From: Mycobacterium senriense
GTDB lineage: Bacteria; Actinomycetota; Actinomycetes; Mycobacteriales; Mycobacteriaceae
Reading direction: 5' to 3'
Length of the DNA: 64,000 nt
Assembly (NCBI RefSeq): GCF_019668465.1
Contig: NZ_AP024828.1
Coordinates: 2,294,001-2,358,000, forward strand
How positions within the stretch are numbered: position 1 is the stretch's first letter; each line of letters opens with the position of its first letter. Under the pieces are notes generated by a model, which did not search any database, had not been told where the DNA came from, and worked only from the letters and a program-made list of their open reading frames with translations. The position numbers and the translations under genes are program-made. Shown here piece by piece: positions 1 through 7,366 of this stretch.

Positions 1-840
1 CTTACGAGGAGTCCGCTCGCCGGCTTCGTGCGCGGCCCAATTCCACGGGTGATTCTCGAAATCGGTGACGAGCGGCTGTAGTTCGTCGAACAGCCGCCGC
101 CGCTCGGCCATCGGAAACGCGCCGATCACGCCGACCGACGCGAGCTGGCCGTCATCCTGATACAGACCCAACAACAGCGAACCAATCGCGCCGGCACCTG
201 ATTTGTGCACCCGATAGCCGGCGACCACACAGTCGGCGGTCCGCTCGTGCTTGATCTTGAACATGATCCGCTTGTCCGGCTGGTAGGTGATGTCGAGCGG
301 CTTGGCAATCACGCCGTCGAGGCCGGCGCCCTCGAATTCGTCGAACCAGCGCTGCGCGGTGCCCAGATCGGTCGTCGCCGGCGTGACATGGATCGAGGGT
401 CCCGAGCCCGCCAGGGCGTCGACGAGGGCGGCGCGCCGCTCGCTGAAGGGCCGTCGGGTGTAGTCGTCGTCGCCGAGCGCGAGCAAGTCGAACGCGATGA
501 ACGACGCAGGCGTGGTCTCGGCGAGCATTCGCACCCGTGAGTCGGCCGGGTGGATGCGTTGTTGCAGCGCCTCGAAATCCAGCCCGCGATCGGTGGCGAT
601 GACGATTTCGCCGTCGATCACGCAGCGCTCCGGCAGCTCGGATTTGACCGCTGCGACCAACTCGGGGAAATAACGCGTCATCGGCCGTTCGTTGCGGCTG
701 CCCAGCTCGACCTGGTCGTGGTCGCGGAAACATATCGACCTGAAGCCGTCCCACTTGGGCTCATAGGACGCGTCATTGGGAATTGAGCGCACCGATTTCG
801 CCAGCATCGGCGACACCGGCGGCATGACAGGGAGGTCCAT
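1..840 (-). CDS. ligC: ATP-dependent DNA ligase, LigC-like (3' end cut by window edge)
   Basis: The minus strand is open from an ATG at 840 to the window edge, giving about 280 residues of a protein that is about 358 aa in M. tuberculosis (LigC, Rv3731). The start reads MDLPVMPPVSPMLAKSV, followed by the nucleotidyltransferase motif I EPKWDGFRS, whose Lys takes the AMP. Further on are a DGEIV motif, LDGVIAKPLD (motif IV/V-like) and MFKIKHERTADCVVAGYR (motif V). The OB-fold C-terminus is only partly present. LigC ligases seal nicks in repair pathways related to NHEJ and base excision. The gene is divergent from a LigD-type polymerase gene, with 26 bp between starts, as in the ligC/Rv3730c arrangement. 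The symbol rests on order and motifs. Confidence 0.88.
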   Translation of the reverse strand, partial: MDLPVMPPVSPMLAKSVRSIPNDASYEPKWDGFRSICFRDHDQVELGSRNERPMTRYFPELVAAVKSELPERCVIDGEIVIATDRGLDFEALQQRIHPADSRVRMLAETTPASFIAFDLLALGDDDYTRRPFSERRAALVDALAGSGPSIHVTPATTDLGTAQRWFDEFEGAGLDGVIAKPLDITYQPDKRIMFKIKHERTADCVVAGYRVHKSGAGAIGSLLLGLYQDDGQLASVGVIGAFPMAERRRLFDELQPLVTDFENHPWNWAAHEAGERTPRK

Positions 841-866
841 AGCCTGATTGTGCTGGAATCAACGGT

Positions 867-1898
867 ATGGCTGCTGCAGAAGAGCTCGACGTCGACGGCA
901 TTGCGGTGCGCCTGACCAATCCGGACAAGGTGTATTTCCCAAAACTGGGGTCGAAGGGAACCAAGCGACACCTGGTGGACTACTACCGCGCCGTTGCGGG
1001 CGGTCCGATGCTCGACACGCTGCGTGACCGGCCCACCCACCTGCAGCGTTTCCCGGACGGTATCGACGGCGAGGAGATCTACCAGAAGCGGATCCCGCAG
1101 CACCATCCCGACTACCTGCAGACATGCCTGGTGACGTTTCCGTCCGGGCGGACGGCTGACGCGCTGAAGGTGACTCATCCGGCGGCGGTCGTGTGGGCGG
1201 CACAGATGGGCACCGTCACCTTGCACCCGTGGCAGGTGCGCTGCCCGGATACCGACCATCCCGACGAATTGCGCATCGATCTGGACCCGCAGCCCGGTGT
1301 CGCGTTCGAGCAGGCGCGCATCGTCGCGGTCGAGGTGTTGCGGCCGCTGCTCGACGAGCTGGGTCTGGTCGGATATCCGAAGACCTCGGGTGGTCGCGGG
1401 ATCCACGTCTTTCTGCGGATCGCCGCCGACTGGGATTTCATCGAGGTGCGCCGCGCCGGCATCGCCCTGGCCCGCGAGGTCGAGCGCCGGGCGCCCGACC
1501 TCGTCACCACATCCTGGTGGAAGGAAGAGCGCGGCGAACGCATTTTCATCGACTTCAACCAGAACGCCCGGGACCGCACCATGGCGTCGGCGTATTCGGT
1601 GCGGCGCACCCCGATCGCGACGGTATCGATGCCAGTGACGTGGGAGGAGCTGGCCGACGCCGAGCCGGACGACTACACCATGGCAACGGTGCCCGATCTG
1701 GTCCGAGACCGAGAAGACCCCTGGGCCGCTATGGATGATGCGGTCCAATCGATCGCTTCCCTACTGGAAATGGCCGAGGCCGACGAAGAGCGCGGGCTCG
1801 GGGATATGCCGTATCCGCCGAACTATCCGAAAATGCCCGGCGAGCCCAAACGCGTTCAGCCCAGCCGGGATCGAGATCTCAAAAGCGACAAGGGCTAG
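867..1898 (+). CDS. LigD-type polymerase/primase-domain protein (Rv3730c/PolD1-like)
   Basis: This 343-aa protein is a stand-alone archaeo-eukaryotic primase-type polymerase domain of the kind fused in LigD. Early residues NPDKVYFPK are typical of the family. The metal-binding pair lies in LRIDLDPQPG (DxD, near residue 136). The nucleotide-binding loop is TSGGRGIHVFLRI (near residue 170), and a further acidic residue is in ERIFIDFNQN. The family fills gaps and adds ribonucleotides in mycobacterial break and excision repair. It is divergent from LigC, which probably shares the pathway and a common promoter region. Length agrees with Rv3730c (about 346 aa). The ATG start at 867 sits directly before the conserved N-terminus. 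Confidence 0.88.
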   Translation: MAAAEELDVDGIAVRLTNPDKVYFPKLGSKGTKRHLVDYYRAVAGGPMLDTLRDRPTHLQRFPDGIDGEEIYQKRIPQHHPDYLQTCLVTFPSGRTADALKVTHPAAVVWAAQMGTVTLHPWQVRCPDTDHPDELRIDLDPQPGVAFEQARIVAVEVLRPLLDELGLVGYPKTSGGRGIHVFLRIAADWDFIEVRRAGIALAREVERRAPDLVTTSWWKEERGERIFIDFNQNARDRTMASAYSVRRTPIATVSMPVTWEELADAEPDDYTMATVPDLVRDREDPWAAMDDAVQSIASLLEMAEADEERGLGDMPYPPNYPKMPGEPKRVQPSRDRDLKSDKG

Positions 1899-2058
1899 CT
1901 GGAAATCAATCGGCGGATCGGAACCGCGGCCGGCGGTTGGCCCGCGTTTACCCCTCTCGCCTAGGTGAGCCGGTTTGCCCCGCGTGAGGACCGCAACGTA
2001 GCACCCGCGAACCGGGCGCGGGAAGTGATTCTCTTGCGCCGCAGTGGCTTAAGGCGAT

Positions 2059-2073
2059 TTGTCACAGTGACAA
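2059..2073. promoter_or_regulatory. Inverted repeat TTGTCAC-A-GTGACAA
   Basis: A perfect 7+7 inverted repeat with a 1-nt centre, in sequence without genes. It has the size of a dimeric repressor site. It does not have the spacing of a mycobacterial CRP site (TGTGA-N6-TCACA). No adjacent gene start makes the role clear. Confidence 0.3.
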
Positions 2074-2291
2074 TTGGGGTCATCGGGCAAGCCGAATTGC
2101 AGCGGTGCCGGCCTCGACGGGGAAACGCCGAATCAGTGTTAACTCCGGAATTGCCAACCGGATTCAAACGACACGAATTCCCCCGCCCGAACTGCCGAGG
2201 TGCCGGTGCCAACCACTTTTTCAGCATTGCCGCGCTGAGGCGATTAGCTTACCGCCAACCCATGCAAAGGCAGCAAGCAATTCGCGTAAAG

Positions 2292-2319
2292 CGTGCGCAC
2301 GGCCCGAAACGTGCGCACG
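2292..2319. repeat. Two copies of palindrome CGTGCGCACG, 18 bp apart
   Basis: CGTGCGCACG occurs at 2292-2301 and again at 2310-2319. Each copy is self-complementary. Paired palindromes in non-coding DNA could be a tandem regulator site, but chance is possible in GC-rich sequence. Confidence 0.3.
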
Positions 2320-2570
2320 CCCCCGAATGGTTTGAGCGCCGGCGTTGTGGCCGGGGGTAGCCGGACACGCAACCAGCTGTCCGCAAAAGCTGCGAGGCCC
2401 AGGTGTTTTCACGTCACGTGGCCTTGGCCGATGCGGTCACGGCAGTATCCGCTACGTCGGTACGTCGCGGCATGTAGCCGTGCGAGGACTGGCACCCAAT
2501 GTCATTTGGGGAGCACTCAATAGGCCCGAATGTGGGCCGTACCGAGTAATGGGTGCGAGTAGCTGCGACC

Positions 2571-2588
2571 CTGCCGGTTACCCGGCAG
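2571..2588 (-). terminator. Hairpin after the small lipoprotein ORF
   Basis: CTGCCGG-TTAC-CCGGCAG forms a perfect 7-bp stem with a 4-nt loop, starting 2 nt past the stop codon of the minus-strand ORF 2591-2713. There is no U-tract, as is common for mycobacterial terminators, so this is a candidate only. Its placement also supports that ORF being a real transcription unit. Confidence 0.5.
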
Positions 2589-2590
2589 AC

Positions 2591-2713
2591 CTACATTGTG
2601 CAGGTCAGGTTAGGTCCGCAGTCGATTGTTACCGGCGTTGTGCAGCCGGAAGCCGTGAGGGCGGTGAAGGTGAGGAGAAGACCAATAACAACTTTGTATT
2701 TCAGACCAGACAT
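2591..2713 (-). CDS. Small putative lipoprotein, 40 aa
   Basis: The ATG at 2713 opens a 40-codon frame. The N-terminus is MSGLKYKVVIGLLLTF, a positively charged start plus a hydrophobic stretch, followed by TALTASGC, a good lipobox with Cys near residue 24. The rest of the product is only about 16 residues (TTPVTIDCGPNLTCTM) with two more Cys. A GGAG-like site lies about 9 nt upstream, and a hairpin follows the stop. If processed at the lipobox, the exported part would be a tiny acylated peptide, with the last two Cys possibly disulfide bonded. It resembles very short exported mycobacterial proteins, but I do not recognise a named family. Function is unknown. Confidence 0.55.
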   Translation of the reverse strand: MSGLKYKVVIGLLLTFTALTASGCTTPVTIDCGPNLTCTM

Positions 2714-3187
2714 GACCACTCCGTCCGTAGGGAGAAATCTAACGCCCGAGAGTAGGTATGTTACGCGTCGAGCACTCGGACGAGTACGGGAATGAGTAAT
2801 TTCGATTAATTACGTCACCTGACTGAATCCCGACGGGTAACGAACGCACGAATTCGAATCGTCGCGACAGTGTGCGGCCCTGAATTCCCGCGAAAAGCGG
2901 GTCCTACCGCGCCGCAAGGCAGGTAGTTGAATGCAATCGTCGCGCTTTGCGCTCCTTGAGTTGCGAAGACCACGCTTTTCGATCGCCTTACCCGAATTCC
3001 GTGAGATCCGGGTCGGCTTAAAGACGTTGTCTTGAAACGGGATACAAGCTTACCCAACGCGCCTAAATCCAACTTCCGGTACGGAATTTCCCCTACCCCT
3101 GAACTGCGAGTACGGAATTACCCGTCGATTGACAAGTTGCGGTCGGACCATCCGTCCACGAGACCGACAAAAGTAGGCTCAGTGCCT
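2714..3187. other. Intergenic region upstream of the GH172-like gene
   Basis: About 470 bp without a convincing gene. The downstream frame remains open upstream to 3032, but those residues lack a signal peptide at their N-terminus and have atypical composition, so I treat them as untranslated. The promoters of the divergent small lipoprotein ORF and the DUF2961 gene should lie here. Confidence 0.4.
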
Positions 3188-5230
3188 ATGTCGGTGGCGG
3201 CGCGGGTGAGCTCCGCGGTATTCGCGTTGCTGCTATTGGCAATTCCCGGTGCCGGGGTGGTCGGCGCAGAGCCGGCCGCACCCGACACAAACCAATCGGG
3301 CGCACGAATGGTCGGCTGGGACACCTACCGCCGATTGGACCGATTGCCCTATTTGAACCCCGGTTCGCAGACTCTGCAGGTATCGAGCTTTGACCGCAGC
3401 GGCGGCGATTTCGACATGTCCACCGGCAATCGCAACGGCATTGGCGGGTGCCTGGGAACCGGCGGTGCCGGCTGCATCATCGCGGAGGATCACGATGCCG
3501 GAGAAATCGATTCGATCTGGCTGACCCGCGATGGCGGCAATGTGCGAGCACTCGGAAACATCCGCATCGAGCTGGACGGGCAGGCCGTTGTAGACACACC
3601 ATTGCAATCGCTGGTCGACGGCAAGGCGGGGGCCCCGTTCGTATGGCCGCTGGTGGCCAACGCCGCACAATCGCCGGGCGGCGTCTACATCAAGGTACCG
3701 ATGCCCTACCGGCGCTCGATGCGGGTCAGCGTCACATCGCATTTGGAGTATTACCACGTCGACTATCGGCAGTTTCCCGATGGCGACGGGGTGAACACGT
3801 TCTCACCATCCGATCCCGCGCTCGATGTGCTGGACACGCTCAAGTCGGCCGGTGCGGTTGACCCCAAACCGGCGGCAGCCGGCGCGGCGCACAGCACTCG
3901 GGTCAGCGACCTGGCCGCCGGCGCCGCGCAAACCATCGCCGAATCGACTGGCTCGGCCAGCATCTCGGAGCTGCGGCTGCAACTGCCCGAATCAGCTGCG
4001 GAACGGCTGGGCGACTTGCGGCTGCAGATTGAGTTCGACGGCCGAACCATGGTCGACTCGCCACTCGGGGAATTCTTCGGTGCAGGCCTCGGTATGAACC
4101 CCGTGCGATCGTTGATGTTCGGGACCAGCGCCCAACCAGATGGATCGTGGGTGTTATGCGATTGGTGGCCAATGCCTTTCGCGCAGTCGGCCCGTGTCAC
4201 ACTCGTCAACGCCGGCGCCACCCCGGTCATGGGCGTAGTCAGCGACGTCGTCACCACACCCGACCCCCAATGGGCGCCCGCGTTGACCAGCGGCCGCGCC
4301 GGCTACTTCACCGCGCGCTCGCACGCCGGGCCGACGGCCGCGGGCCAGGACTGGGTGTTCGCCGAGGAACAGGGACGCGGCAAATTCGTCGGCGTCAGTC
4401 ACACCATTCGCGGCTTTCGAACCAGGACGGCGTTCAGCGATGACGCCCCCTACTTTCTCGAAGGCGCCGAGCGGGTGTACACCGACGGCGCCGCCTCCCC
4501 GCAGTGGTACGGCACCGGCACCGAGGACCTCTACGAGGGCGGGTGGTACTTCAAGAACGGCACCCACTTCAGTGACCCACTCAACGGCCAGCCCGATCAA
4601 CGCACCGCTACGGGCGGCTGCGCCGACTACTGCGTCGCCATGTACCGGATCATGCTGGCCGAGGCGATCGGCTACCACTCCGGGATCCGATTCGGCATCG
4701 AGCACGGGAAGAGGAATATGGTCCAACCCGATTACGGCTCAACCGCATTTCTCTACACGCAGCCCGACGCCGGCATCACCGCCGGCGACGACGTCGGCCC
4801 CACCGATCCCGCAAATCGAGTCCTGCACGGCTACGCCGATTCCGACGCGACCGACCAGCTGCTGGTCAGCGAATACGAGGGCACTCAGGACACCCTGCCC
4901 GTGGTCGGCTCGGTCCGTACCACCCAGGGCCCGATTACCTTTCACGTCCAGATCGATCCGGACAACCACGGCGTCCTGCTGCGGCGCACCTCGGATCAAG
5001 CGACCGGATTTCAATCTGCGGACGTCGCCGTCGACGGCGTATCCACGGGCAACTGGCTACAGCCGCGCAGCAACACCTTTCACCGCTGGCTGGACGACAC
5101 CTACCTGGTGCCGCAGTCGGCGACCGCGGGCAAGGCGCAGGTGACCGTCACCCTGACGCCCACCGCCGACTCACCGCTCTGGACCGCCAGCCGCTACCAC
5201 GTCGACACAGTGACGGGGCCCTCTGGCTAG
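3188..5230 (+). CDS. Secreted DUF2961 protein, GH172-family glycosidase candidate
   Basis: From the ATG at 3188 the product is 680 aa and begins with a clear Sec signal: MSVAARVSSAVFALLLLAIP, then AGA-like residues and AEPAAPD. An upstream in-frame ATG at 3032 would bury this signal, so I prefer 3188; no strong ribosome site is visible at either. The mature part has the DUF2961 layout, with motifs SFDRSGGDFDMSTG early, a duplicated jelly-roll region, and WYGTGTEDLYEGGWYF near residue 450, where the GTGTED Glu is the conserved acid. DUF2961 is CAZy family GH172. Members act on fructofuranose or D-arabinofuranose linkages, and D-arabinan degradation has been reported for the family. Cleavage of arabinogalactan or lipoarabinomannan is inferred, not shown. 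The 3' end overlaps the convergent gene by 60 nt. Confidence 0.75.
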   Translation: MSVAARVSSAVFALLLLAIPGAGVVGAEPAAPDTNQSGARMVGWDTYRRLDRLPYLNPGSQTLQVSSFDRSGGDFDMSTGNRNGIGGCLGTGGAGCIIAEDHDAGEIDSIWLTRDGGNVRALGNIRIELDGQAVVDTPLQSLVDGKAGAPFVWPLVANAAQSPGGVYIKVPMPYRRSMRVSVTSHLEYYHVDYRQFPDGDGVNTFSPSDPALDVLDTLKSAGAVDPKPAAAGAAHSTRVSDLAAGAAQTIAESTGSASISELRLQLPESAAERLGDLRLQIEFDGRTMVDSPLGEFFGAGLGMNPVRSLMFGTSAQPDGSWVLCDWWPMPFAQSARVTLVNAGATPVMGVVSDVVTTPDPQWAPALTSGRAGYFTARSHAGPTAAGQDWVFAEEQGRGKFVGVSHTIRGFRTRTAFSDDAPYFLEGAERVYTDGAASPQWYGTGTEDLYEGGWYFKNGTHFSDPLNGQPDQRTATGGCADYCVAMYRIMLAEAIGYHSGIRFGIEHGKRNMVQPDYGSTAFLYTQPDAGITAGDDVGPTDPANRVLHGYADSDATDQLLVSEYEGTQDTLPVVGSVRTTQGPITFHVQIDPDNHGVLLRRTSDQATGFQSADVAVDGVSTGNWLQPRSNTFHRWLDDTYLVPQSATAGKAQVTVTLTPTADSPLWTASRYHVDTVTGPSG

Positions 5231-6001
5231 GGAGCGATTGGTGACCACTCCGATGAGTGCACCGGCAAGGCCGCCGGCCGGTGCCATCAGTGAAGGCCCG
5301 GCAAGCACCAGATAGCCGAACGTGACACCGACCATGAGAAAGGCCTGGTGCAACGGTGTCCAGACGGCGGCCGGCCGCATCCGAAAAGACAATCCGATGC
5401 CGAGCAGCAACGCCACCACGTGACCGACAGCGGTGAAGTCAGCACCCGCGGCCGCCACCACCGCGGTACCCAGCCACCAGCCCGCCCATGCCCCGCGCCA
5501 GCGCGCCGGGATCGCCGTTGTGAACGCGCCGAGCACGCATACCGCGCCATAACTGGTGCCCACGTCACTGGCCCGGGCGACCGAGCCGGGCAGCATCCCC
5601 GTCTCGATGGCGGCAACCAACCCGACCGCGACGATCACCGTGGCGCCGATGTGGCCGACGGCGAAGGTGACGAGCAGACCCCGGCCGCACCACATGAGTT
5701 CACCCAAAGCCAGCAGGCAGACCAGTCCGGGCAGCCAGAAGAACAGGTCGCCGCCGTCGTTGACGAATGCGCTCCCGATCAAGGTGCCCAGATGGCCGCG
5801 TCCAAGGTTGTGAACGTTTGTGCTCATTCGGTTCACGGCGACCTCGTGCGCGTGCGGGCCCAGCGCCGCGAGGATGAGGTAGATCGCGAGCAGGATGACC
5901 GCATAGGTGGCCGTGACTCGAACCGACGCCGCAGCGGGCACAGCGCGCAGGGGCGCCTGCGTCCAGCGCAGGGCGCCGTCGCGGGTAGCGGCGAACGTCA
6001 T
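5171..6001 (-). CDS. Rhomboid-like multi-pass membrane protein
   Basis: This 276-aa protein has about six hydrophobic spans: near AVILLAIYLILAALG, LFFWLPGLVCLLALGELMW, VTFAVGHIGATVIVAVG, YGAVCVLGAFTTA, the AWAGWWLGTAVVAAAG/VGHVVALLLGIG pair, and a C-terminal pair. GTSYGAVC resembles the rhomboid GxSx serine site, and a His occurs in AVGHVVALLLG one helix later, so a serine-protease dyad is possible but unproven. I start it at ATG 6001; an in-frame ATG at 6070 adds 23 polar residues with no better ribosome site. The C-terminus overlaps the end of the convergent DUF2961 gene. The substrate is unknown. Confidence 0.6.
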   Translation of the reverse strand: MTFAATRDGALRWTQAPLRAVPAAASVRVTATYAVILLAIYLILAALGPHAHEVAVNRMSTNVHNLGRGHLGTLIGSAFVNDGGDLFFWLPGLVCLLALGELMWCGRGLLVTFAVGHIGATVIVAVGLVAAIETGMLPGSVARASDVGTSYGAVCVLGAFTTAIPARWRGAWAGWWLGTAVVAAAGADFTAVGHVVALLLGIGLSFRMRPAAVWTPLHQAFLMVGVTFGYLVLAGPSLMAPAGGLAGALIGVVTNRSLARGPRHCVDVVAAGGPER

Positions 6002-6167
6002 GGTTCCACGGTGCGGGTCCGGCGGGCGGCGCGCCTCGTTCTTAACGAAGCTTTCACACCCATGCCGCAAATCTTCACGAAGCCGGGACGGCTCCGTGAC
6101 GTCTCCTTAAAAAGATGCGATCGCGGCGACGGCATCATCGGCGGTGACGATGGCGAGTCTGCGCCAA

Positions 6168-6475
6168 TCGGACGTCGTGCGCGGCTGGCCCTTTCACAAC
6201 GCGGCCGTGGAGTCGGCCGGATCGCCGGCCACGACCGACGAAATTGTGCGGACCTACAAGCGGGACTTCAGCGGCCGCCTGGTCGCCGTCCCCGCGAAAC
6301 CGGTGCCGCCGATCCGCATCTGCTCGGCCAGCAGCTGGCCGTGCTTTTCGAGGGTGCCACCGCGATGGCCACGTCGCTGAACGACACCGCGCCCGTGGTC
6401 CATGCTCGCGGCGACGCTGATCGATCCCGGCCCTGCAGTCTTGACGGACTCGTCGCCATGCTGCTAAACATGGCC
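6168..6475 (+). pseudogene. TetR-family regulator remnant (C-terminal ligand domain, frameshifted)
   Basis: One frame from about 6168 encodes RGWPFHNAAVESAGSP then EIVRTYKRDFSGRL. After a shift near 6295 another frame continues with ADPHLLGQQLAVLFEGATAM and ATSLNDTAPVVHARG. Together these match the usual C-terminal half of a TetR regulator. No helix-turn-helix is found upstream and the end is ragged. I read this as a decayed regulator. An intact TetR gene lies 2 kb away at 8577-9182 and is not the same protein. Confidence 0.65.
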
Positions 6476-6486
6476 TGCGCCACATT

Positions 6487-6504
6487 TTTGGGCGATCGCC
6501 CAAA
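6487..6504. promoter_or_regulatory. Palindromic operator TTTGGGCGATCGCCCAAA (copy 1)
   Basis: A perfect 18-bp palindrome centred 28 bp before the ATG of the SDR gene. The same core recurs at 9519-9536, before the other end of the gene group. The size fits a TetR-type dimer site, and an intact TetR gene lies between the copies. I infer that it controls the SDR-P450 operon. Confidence 0.65.
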
Positions 6505-6522
6505 GTCGAGGGTGGAGGATGC

Positions 6523-7356
6523 ATGGGTCGGATGGACGACAAGGTCGCATTCGTGACCGGCGCGGCACGGGGGCAGGGCAGAAGCCACGCCGTCCGGCTC
6601 GCGCAGGAGGGTGCCGACATCATCGCGGTCGACATCTGCCGTGGATTCGAAGGCTCGCCGGCGCCCGCCGCCACGCCGGAAGACCTCGACATCACCGCGG
6701 GCATGGTCAAGGACGCCGGAGGTCGCGTCGTGACCGCCGAAGTAGACGTACGTGAGTACGACGCTTTGAAGGCGGCGGTCGACGGTGGCGTGGAACAGCT
6801 GGGGCGGCTGGATGTCATCGTCGCCAATGCGGGCATCGGCACGATGACCGGCAAGCTGCACAAGACCGACGAGGCGCTGTGGCAGGAGATGATCGACGTC
6901 AACCTCAGCGGGGTGTGGAAGACGGTCAAAGCCGGTGTCCCGCACATGCTGAACGGGGACCGCGGCGGTTCGATCATATTGACCTCGTCGGTCGCGGGTA
7001 AGAAGGCCTACTTACACACCGGCCACTACACGTCGGCCAAGCACGGGGTAATCGGACTGATGCGGGCGTTCGCAGTTGAATTGGGGCACAAGATGATCCG
7101 GGTCAACGCCGTGCTGCCGACCCATGTGAACACTCCGCTGCTGATCAACCAGGGCACCTTTCACGCCTTCCGCCCCGATCTGCAGGACCCCGGGCCGGAC
7201 GACCTCGCGCCGATCTGCCAAACCTTCCACACTTTGCCGATCCCGTGGGTCACCGCCCAGGACATCAGCAATGCCGTGTTGTTCCTGGCCTCCGACGAAG
7301 CGCGATATATCACCGGCGTGGCGCTGCCGGTTGATGCCGGCAGCTGCCTGAAGTAA
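6523..7356 (+). CDS. Mycofactocin-type SDR family oxidoreductase
   Basis: A 277-aa classical short-chain dehydrogenase. The Rossmann glycine motif is TGAARGQGRSHAVRLAQEGAD (residues about 13-33), the form typical of mycofactocin-associated SDRs that hold their cofactor tightly. NAG is present in VIVANAGIG, and the catalytic set is Ser in LTSSVAG, then Tyr and Lys in HYTSAKHG (near residues 168-172). The C-terminal VDAG motif is typical. The substrate is likely a secondary alcohol or ketone. A cytochrome P450 gene follows after 10 bp, so hydroxylation followed by oxidation is plausible. GGAGG lies just upstream of ATG 6523; a second ATG at 6532 is possible. Expression is probably controlled by the palindrome at 6487-6504. 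Confidence 0.85.
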   Translation: MGRMDDKVAFVTGAARGQGRSHAVRLAQEGADIIAVDICRGFEGSPAPAATPEDLDITAGMVKDAGGRVVTAEVDVREYDALKAAVDGGVEQLGRLDVIVANAGIGTMTGKLHKTDEALWQEMIDVNLSGVWKTVKAGVPHMLNGDRGGSIILTSSVAGKKAYLHTGHYTSAKHGVIGLMRAFAVELGHKMIRVNAVLPTHVNTPLLINQGTFHAFRPDLQDPGPDDLAPICQTFHTLPIPWVTAQDISNAVLFLASDEARYITGVALPVDAGSCLK

Positions 7357-7366
7357 GGAAGTATCG

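Larger units (their letters stand above)
1899..2570. other. Gene-poor region, about 670 bp
   Basis: No reading frame here shows recognisable protein features; the short ORFs have skewed composition and no plausible ribosome binding site. GC is visibly lower than in the neighbouring genes. Two small symmetric motifs are listed separately (2059-2073 and 2292-2319). The region may hold promoters or a small RNA, but nothing supports a specific call. Confidence 0.5.

Noticed and set aside
678..1748. Long minus-strand ORF opposite the LigD-type polymerase
   Set aside because: Its sequence is the antisense of a well-conserved gene. The real minus-strand gene (LigC) is in another frame and starts at 840.
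2598..2616. IdeR iron-box-like sequence (CAGGTCAGGTTAGG)
   Set aside because: Only one half resembles the box and it lies at the end of the small lipoprotein ORF, downstream of any start.
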